Part shown: one piece after another, positions 8,627 to 14,700 of the stretch | How the letters are laid out: every line of letters begins with the position of its first letter | Position numbering within the stretch: position 1 is the first letter of the stretch | Origin: HGM11416 sp045596285 | GTDB taxonomy: Bacteria > Bacillota > Clostridia > Christensenellales > Borkfalkiaceae | Assembly: GCA_045596285.1 (NCBI GenBank) | Contig: JAZOCA010000024.1 | Span: 1 to 22,962 of the forward strand | Reading direction: 5' to 3' | DNA length: 22,962 bases | Translations under genes and position numbers: made by a program | Notes under the pieces: generated by a model | The model's input: only the letters and a program-made list of their open reading frames with translations | Databases searched by the model: none | What the model was told of the DNA's origin: nothing

Positions 8627-8639
8627 TACTATATGACAT
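8620..8639. promoter_or_regulatory. Operator-like inverted repeat over the -35 box
   Basis: ATGTCA (8620-8625), eight bases, then TGACAT (8634-8639) is a perfect 6-bp inverted repeat whose inner arm overlaps the -35 hexamer of the ATPase promoter. Such placement is typical of repressor sites. No candidate repressor gene with a helix-turn-helix is visible in the window. Confidence 0.45.
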
Positions 8640-8665
8640 TTAAATTAGAAAAAACTTGTCAAAAT

Positions 8666-8683
8666 TGCAAAAATTTTCAATAA
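8666..8683. repeat. 18-bp direct repeat, copy 2 (upstream of the ATPase promoter)
   Basis: This is identical to 8579-8596, with the two copies starting 87 bases apart. This copy lies 40 bases upstream of the -35 box, so the pair brackets the promoter. The arrangement would suit a protein that binds both copies and loops the DNA (inference). Confidence 0.6.
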
Positions 8684-8733
8684 AACAGGTTGTAAATATA
8701 TCATAATAAACATGACAAGACTGGTCATAACAT

Positions 8734-8773
8734 AGAAAGCCGAGATTGATTATTCTTTCAATCTCGGCTTTCT
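8734..8773. terminator. Strong hairpin after the peptide gene
   Basis: A 16-bp stem (8734-8749 with 8758-8773) contains GCCGAGATTGA and its complement around an eight-base loop. The long T-run lies on the plus-strand side (CTTTCTTTTT). On the minus strand the stem is followed only by ATGTTATG, so it is a better terminator for plus-strand transcripts. It nevertheless begins just two bases after the stop codon of the 30-codon gene and is the only candidate end for that minus-strand operon. It may also stabilise the 3' end of the mRNA. Confidence 0.65.
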
Positions 8774-8775
8774 TT

Positions 8776-8868
8776 TTATCTATCTCTTGAACATGTAGCA
8801 CCGTAATCACTATCGTAACTACAATTTACAATAATATTACTATTACTTGCCTCTTTAATTATCTCCAT
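8776..8868 (-). CDS. Putative radical-SAM-modified precursor peptide (RiPP), 30 aa
   Basis: A 30-codon gene overlaps the last bases of the maturase gene (stop at 8855) in another frame. AAAAAGGAG ends seven bases before its ATG, a strong and well-spaced ribosome site that the maturase reading frame does not need. The peptide starts MEIIKEASNS, a plausible short leader, and its C-terminal half holds NCSYDSDYGATC with Cys16 and Cys26 ten residues apart, then SRDR. Small Cys-bearing peptides beside SPASM enzymes are commonly thioether-linked (sactipeptide or ranthipeptide type). The stop is followed at once by a hairpin, so this is the last gene of the unit. No leader protease or exporter is nearby. 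It is too short for a family match by eye; the coding call rests on the ribosome site, overlap and context. Confidence 0.65.
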   Translation of the reverse strand: MEIIKEASNSNIIVNCSYDSDYGATCSRDR

Positions 8869-10144
8869 TATTTTTCTCCTTTTTAATATATTTTTTTACT
8901 TTTTTTATTAATAGCTCTTCATTATACTCGCAATCTATAATTTTTTTATTTAAAAAATCATTTGGACATCCACCTAAGCATATAGGATATAAACGACAGA
9001 GTTTGCATTTTTCAGGAAATGTTCTATTCATATAATTCATGAAAAAATCATTATAGTACAGCCCATTCAAAATATTACCAACAATTCTATCTTCTTTCCC
9101 GAAATCATGTTCACATTTAAATAAATTGCCTTTTAAGTCAACACAAAACGAATTGTTCAGATATTGCATGCAATACGATAATTTGCTAGCAGGAAAAAAA
9201 GTTTCTCTATTGTTCAAATAATTATATTTTTCCTTTATCTCTTCGAACTCCAAGAAAGAAAAACACTCTTTGCAGTTTCCAAATATTCTACCAAAAGAGA
9301 AAACAACATTTTCTGAAATAAATCTTTTATCGTTTTTTAACTCATTAATGAAAGCATCGACATTCTCAATATTATTCTTGTCAATATTTATCCTAATATT
9401 TACTCTAACGTTTTTAGGCTTTTTGTTTAACAATTCAAACAGATTGTTTTTCACACAATCATAAGCTCGTGGGGTTGTGTTTTTATATGTACAATAAATT
9501 TGCTTATTACCTTCAAAGGATATTTGAAAACTCTTAACGTGATACTTATTAATCAAACAATCTATCTTTTCAGACGTTAAGTAAAACCCATTAGTTACAA
9601 TGTGGGCAATATATTCCACTTTATTAATTTTACATAAATTAATCAATTTTTCGCTTAAACTTTCAATAACATTATATGAAATTAAAGGCTCACCACCAAA
9701 CCAATGAATAATTAACTTTTTAACACCGTGTTCAGTAAAATATTTCTGCACAAATTTTACTATATGGTCAATTGTTTCATCGCTCATTCGCCCTTTAGGT
9801 TTATTTTCTTCAAAACAGTATGTACACTTATAATTACACTCCATAGTAGGCGCAATAGTTAATGATAAAACTTCTTTGTTCCCAATAGTTTGAAATTCTT
9901 TTTGCTTGCATAAAAGTTCATTAAATTCGTATAAATTATCATCTACGACTATGCCCTGCGACAATAAGCCTTCTATATTATTCATAAATAATGGTGCATC
10001 GAACTCTTTATTAATTATATGATTATATAATAAATTCTCTAACTTAACTATAGAATTACTTCTAGTGTTCCAAATATAAACAAATTCTTTATCTTTTTGA
10101 ACAACTATATTATATAAAGATGCTTTGTACTTATTTTTTATCAT
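8855..10144 (-). CDS. Radical SAM/SPASM peptide maturase
   Basis: The protein is 429 aa from this start. An N-terminal domain of about 95 residues (YNIVVQKDKEFVYIWNTRSN and beyond) resembles the peptide-engagement region of Cys-rich-peptide maturases. The radical SAM core has CNYKCTYC (Cys103, 107, 110) and FGGEP (149-153). The C-terminal SPASM region has cysteines in SYC, SFC, FKCEHD, EKCKLC, ICLGGC and DCEYN, enough for two auxiliary [4Fe-4S] clusters. These enzymes form thioether or C-C crosslinks in ribosomal peptides. An ATG at 10165 lacks a ribosome site, whereas 10144 has AAAAAGG four bases upstream and overlaps the preceding gene by 14 bases, so 10144 is preferred. A 30-codon Cys-containing gene follows with overlap, the expected substrate. 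Anaerobic ranthipeptide-, sactipeptide- or CcpM-like enzymes are the nearest guess; the chemistry is not determined. Confidence 0.9.
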   Translation of the reverse strand: MIKNKYKASLYNIVVQKDKEFVYIWNTRSNSIVKLENLLYNHIINKEFDAPLFMNNIEGLLSQGIVVDDNLYEFNELLCKQKEFQTIGNKEVLSLTIAPTMECNYKCTYCFEENKPKGRMSDETIDHIVKFVQKYFTEHGVKKLIIHWFGGEPLISYNVIESLSEKLINLCKINKVEYIAHIVTNGFYLTSEKIDCLINKYHVKSFQISFEGNKQIYCTYKNTTPRAYDCVKNNLFELLNKKPKNVRVNIRINIDKNNIENVDAFINELKNDKRFISENVVFSFGRIFGNCKECFSFLEFEEIKEKYNYLNNRETFFPASKLSYCMQYLNNSFCVDLKGNLFKCEHDFGKEDRIVGNILNGLYYNDFFMNYMNRTFPEKCKLCRLYPICLGGCPNDFLNKKIIDCEYNEELLIKKVKKYIKKEKNNGDN

Positions 10145-10862
10145 TTGCCTTTTTATACTCTTCATTTTTAGTTAACGATAGCTCGTTATATAACAATCTA
10201 GCAAAAATTTCGTTACTGTTATAATTCTTAGTAATTTCAAATTTCTTATTTAACCTTATTATTTTTTTTGCTCTCTTTTCAATATTATCATATGCAACAA
10301 CGATATTATCTTCAAACTTAAATTTTTGGGGATGTTTCAAAGAATAAAAACTTTCTTGTCTTTCATCTAATAAACTTCCATCTTTACAACCTATAATTAA
10401 CTCATAACGCATATATTCATTATGAGTTGTTCTATATTCTATAACTACTAATATTTTTGTAACTTTTTCCTTACAAATCGGAAATAATAATTTTTGTTTT
10501 CTCCCCAAACTGCCTATTTTGTAATCTCGTGCTGAGGAATCATCTTTTCCATTCGAGACATTAAAAAGAACTTTGCAATCACTTACAGGAGTTTCACCAT
10601 CAAGAGATAAAATAAAATAAAAATAGCTGTCTTTCTCATACTTTTTTAGATCATTTATATCAAAAAAACAACCAAACTCCCCATTATTAAGTCTATTATT
10701 AATATCATTTACTGAATCATCTAAAATAGAAACTATAGGTATAATTCTATCAGCATCCCTTTCTTTAGTATACAATTTTCTAATAGGTAAATAGATCGTC
10801 AAAATCGCAGTAAAAACTGTTACAACACTTGTTATAACTAAATCTATAATATCAAAATTCAT
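10131..10862 (-). CDS. Membrane-anchored protein of unknown function, partner of the maturase operon
   Basis: The 243-aa protein is not recognised. A single N-terminal membrane helix (about 7-28, LVITSVVTVFTAILTIYLPI) precedes KLYTKERDADR. The middle looks beta-rich (FYFILSLDGETPVSDCKVLF, KILVVIEYRTTHNEYMRYEL), and the tail is a basic helix. By the positive-inside rule the soluble part is cytoplasmic. AAAGGAG lies eight bases before the ATG. Its end overlaps the radical SAM gene, so the two are translationally linked, and it may present or sense the peptide at the membrane (inference). It begins 74 bases after the giant surface-protein gene with no clear promoter between, only a hairpin. The leader plus first codons nearly duplicate those of the gene at 6678-7268. 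Confidence 0.82.
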   Translation of the reverse strand: MNFDIIDLVITSVVTVFTAILTIYLPIRKLYTKERDADRIIPIVSILDDSVNDINNRLNNGEFGCFFDINDLKKYEKDSYFYFILSLDGETPVSDCKVLFNVSNGKDDSSARDYKIGSLGRKQKLLFPICKEKVTKILVVIEYRTTHNEYMRYELIIGCKDGSLLDERQESFYSLKHPQKFKFEDNIVVAYDNIEKRAKKIIRLNKKFEITKNYNSNEIFARLLYNELSLTKNEEYKKANDKK

Positions 10863-10888
10863 AAATTTTCTCCTTTGTAGGTCTGTCC

Positions 10889-10914
10889 CCCTGCCGTATC
10901 TAATTACGGCAGGG
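10889..10914. promoter_or_regulatory. GC-rich hairpin between the surface-protein and maturase genes
   Basis: CCCTGCCGTA (10889-10898) pairs perfectly with TACGGCAGGG (10905-10914) around a six-base loop. On the minus strand it is followed by GGGACAGACC rather than a T-run, so it is not a convincing terminator there. It could cause partial termination or act as an RNA-processing or stabilising element that sets the ratio between the surface protein and the downstream maturase genes. Confidence 0.5.
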
Positions 10915-10936
10915 ATTTCTTAACGACAATTTTATA

Positions 10937-11734
10937 TTATTCGTGAACTCTTGCTGATCCGCTCTCTCCTGAGTCTCCTTTCGCCCCAGTATTACCATAC
11001 CAATCATAGTTAGTATTCTTTCCTCCAGAGCCCCCATTACCACCAGCACCACCAGCACCAGCACCACCTTGTGCTAGATAAGTTTGTATGATAATATTTG
11101 AATTGGGCGTTGTTACAATTTTGTCGGAAATTAATAATGCATTCAATATTATGCCCGCATCTCCACCAGCACCACCAGTACCTCCTGTGCCACCATCTCC
11201 ACCTTGAACATTACCTAGCCACCACGTTGAATTACCACCAGTACCTCCTGTGCCACCTTTAGAACCAGCACCTCCTTCGCCACTGTTCGCCTCTTTTAAT
11301 GTTATTTTTGATAAACTTTCAACTTCTATTTTCATTGCTAGTACACATCTTCCACTATTTCCACCTCTGCCACCATTTCCACCAGTGTATCCTGTACGTC
11401 CAGCATTGGGCCTTTCAGCACCATTTCCGTCAGAGCGTTGCGAAGGCTTTGACGTTTGCTCTCCGCCTTTACCTCCAGCACCACCTTCACCAGCAGTAAT
11501 GATGTATGATCCCGTTGAAGAAACTGTCAAATTTGTAACAACAAGCCCATTACCGCCATTACCACCATTTCCTCCTGTCTTAGCATCTGTTGCTCCTGGT
11601 GCACCAATGCCACCTTTTCCTCCAACAACATTCAATGAACCAATCATATTAATAATTAAATTATCCACCATAATTGCAGTTCCGCCATCTCCGCCATTTC
11701 CACCTGCAGTCGTTGCGTTAGCACCATCTCCACC
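10937..11734 (-). repeat. Region coding the glycine-rich GGxGGxGG blocks
   Basis: The last 265 codons of the giant protein contain about five blocks rich in GGNGG, GGTGG and GGAGG units. Hydrophobic beta-strand pairs such as LIINMIGSLNVV and LVVTNLTVSS separate them. The DNA therefore carries many short GGTGGT-like repeats on the minus strand, prone to slippage or copy-number change. The opposite strand is an artefactual proline-rich open frame. Confidence 0.7.
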
Positions 11735-14700
11735 TTTTATGTAAAGACTGCCAACTCCTGCAACTGTTAAATTCTCATGGTCTAATATTGCAATTCCGCC
11801 ACTACCTGTCGCTTCGATTTTATTTTCACCTAAACACTCAATAGTTAAATACTTGCCAACATCTTGAGAAGATGTTCCATACCAGTTACTAATAATTCCC
11901 GAACTTGCACATAAATTCATGTTATATAAGTGGATAGTTAATTCAGAATCCTTTGGGAAGTTTACGGTATAAACATGAACATCCTCATAAGTCGCTTTGG
12001 GGTTGCCAATAAAAAATACTTCCGTAATTCCATAATTTATATTAAAATTGCTATTCCCGCCACCATATCGTGTTCCTGAGCTATTTACTGCATCAATAAA
12101 ATTATGACTTCCGTTTATACATTTTGACCAATCTACAATCACTTTTCCGCTGCCAACAAGGTTAGGTGTTTCGTTAATATAATTATACACTGTGTATGAA
12201 TTTTTACCGTTTGTATCTGTAACAACTACACCATTTGCCACATATTTGCCCACAATATACGGATCGACTTCCCATACTGCATAAAGATTTATTTTTTGTC
12301 CATCTTTAGAAGCAAGATTTATTTGTATAGAACCATCGCCACACACCACATTGCCAGATGGAGTCGTTGCCCAACCTTTGAAGATCCAACCCTCAACAAC
12401 ATAAGCGTTTACAGGCAAAGTTATGTCTGAATCATACTGGCAATTTTCAAGGGAACTCATGTTGCCAGAAACTTTTCCTGTATAACTAGAACTATTTGTA
12501 ACTGAAGGTGCGTTTACATTAAACACAACATCGTAGGTATTAGCCTCCCAATGTGCATAAAGAGTAACTAATCCGTTTTGTTCTGTGTTTATATAATTTA
12601 CTGCTTCTTTATCAACATAGCGCACATCATTTCCATCAGGTGTAGTTTTCCAGCCTTTAAAAGTATATCCCGTTCTGCTAAATCCGTTAGGTGCTAACTG
12701 CTTGCTTTCTTCTATATTATATATGGTATTGCTTAAAGTGCTTCCCGAAGTGTGACCATTACCATCATATACAATAGAATATTCATTCAAATCCCATTTA
12801 GCATAAAACGTTGTACTTTCAGAAACCATACAACTTGAATTAGGTTCACCAACGATATTAAGCCCCTTGTCATCGCTTGTCCAACCAATTAAACTATATC
12901 CCGTCCTGCTAAGAGTTGGAAGGTTAATTTCTTTTATAGACCAAATTGCATATAAAGTAATATCCCCCATTTCTCCATTTGTTAAATCTATAACGTCCCC
13001 TTCTCTATATACCACTTCACCATTTGGGGAAAGCGCCCAACCAACAAACCCATGCGGTATCTCAATAGGATAACTAGCGCTCTCAGAATATTTACTATCA
13101 AAATATACTGTACTGTTTTTAACAAACTGATTATTTACTATCCAATTATTACTTTGTCCATAAGTAATGCCATGCATCGAACCATCCGTTGCACCATTCC
13201 CATCAAAAGTAATGGAGTTTAACGTCCAATGAGCATAAAGAGTTTGTTCTATAGCATCATATTGATAATCGTAGTTGTCGCCTAATTTCACTGCGTCTTT
13301 ACAAAAACCGTAATACCAGCCATCAAATCTATAACCATCTCTCTTTGCTATCGGCAAGTTTTCTAATAATATTCCTCCTTTTTCATTAAAAGTTGCCGCA
13401 ACGATATCTTCTCTGCCAGTCCCGTCATTATAGTTAAGTTTTACATAAAATTCTTTCGCAAGGATACGAGCCTCATATCCTCCAACTATATAACGAAGAA
13501 TTTGAACAACGTCAGCATTCGTAGAAAGATTATCTAAGTTAACATCACCAAAGGAAATATCAAAATATTTGTAGATTTGTTTCATTGTTGCAACAAATTC
13601 AGGCTTATCTTTACCCTCTAAAACAGAATATTTTGATATTACAACAGCATCTAACAAATCAATTGTCCCATCGCCTATAACGTCGCCAGGAAGTCTGTCC
13701 ACAACTTTAATTTTACCGTTTAATGCAATAAAATCTAATGGCTCTCCTGTTGAACTAGTAAATTTATCAACAAATATTGTTTTTCCGTTTTTATTTTCTG
13801 CTTTATTAACAACTAAAATCGGATATTCCTTTCCTTTTGTAGCATTTTCAGGCGTTCTAAACACTAATTTAAGTAAAGTATTTGATTCAGTATAATCAGG
13901 ATTAGGTTTCTCAGTATTTGCCTGTGCAAGACTAATATTTATATGGTCTAGATAAGGTTTAAATGCAGAAGTTGATGGCTTATAAAGAATATTGCCATAA
14001 GAACAGCTAATAAATTCTAACTCATTACCAAAATAAACACTAAACAACGCACTAGTAATCCCTACGTCAGAATAGAGTTCTAAATACACAACAACTTCAT
14101 TTTCTCCCTCTAAAGAGTAGGCGTTGCTCACGACAATTCTTGGCAATTTAGAAATTTTTTCTCTACTGTTAACATCAAACTTAGCCGTATATTCACATGT
14201 AACACAAGAGCAAAGAACCTCTGTTTCATACTCAGTAGTTCTAAAAAGATGTTCTTCTCCACCATTGCCACAAACTATACAATAATGCGCCCCAGCATCC
14301 ACATTTATATTGCCGCTTTCATCTATGTATTTATGTCCTATTGCTGGAATTGTTTTTCCTTCTTCTACCACCTCTTGACAAACCGTACAGAATAAATCTG
14401 CAGATTTTCCTTCTTCGGTACAAGTGGCAGGCACTTCATTTTGTTCAATGGTTGTATGAGCAATTCTGCCCGTAAAATCTGTTTTATACGAATCTAAACA
14501 CTGCTCACAAGTGTAGAGTGTATAACCTATTGTTGAACAAGTAGGCTTAATTATTTCATTTTGATAAATATGATTACATTTTACGAGAATTTCATAAGCA
14601 GTTGTGAACTTATCATAAGAAACTATAACACTTTTTCTTCCATAACTAGAAGTATCGCAAGATAGGTCAACAAGAGACGTAACATCCTTAGTTGTTCCAT

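Noticed and set aside
10144..10165. Upstream ATG (10165) as start of the radical SAM maturase
   Set aside because: It has no ribosome site, whereas the ATG at 10144 has AAAAAGG at good spacing and a short overlap with the preceding gene.
10885..10895. 11-bp GTCCCCCTGCC also found inverted at 22657-22667
   Set aside because: Eleven-base matches are expected by chance in a window of this size; it is GC-rich and near hairpins at both places, but nothing else extends the match.
11250..11744. Long plus-strand open frame rich in proline
   Set aside because: It is the exact antisense of the GGxGGxGG-coding repeats; glycine codons read backwards give proline. No ribosome site, and the minus-strand frame is part of one 2217-codon gene.
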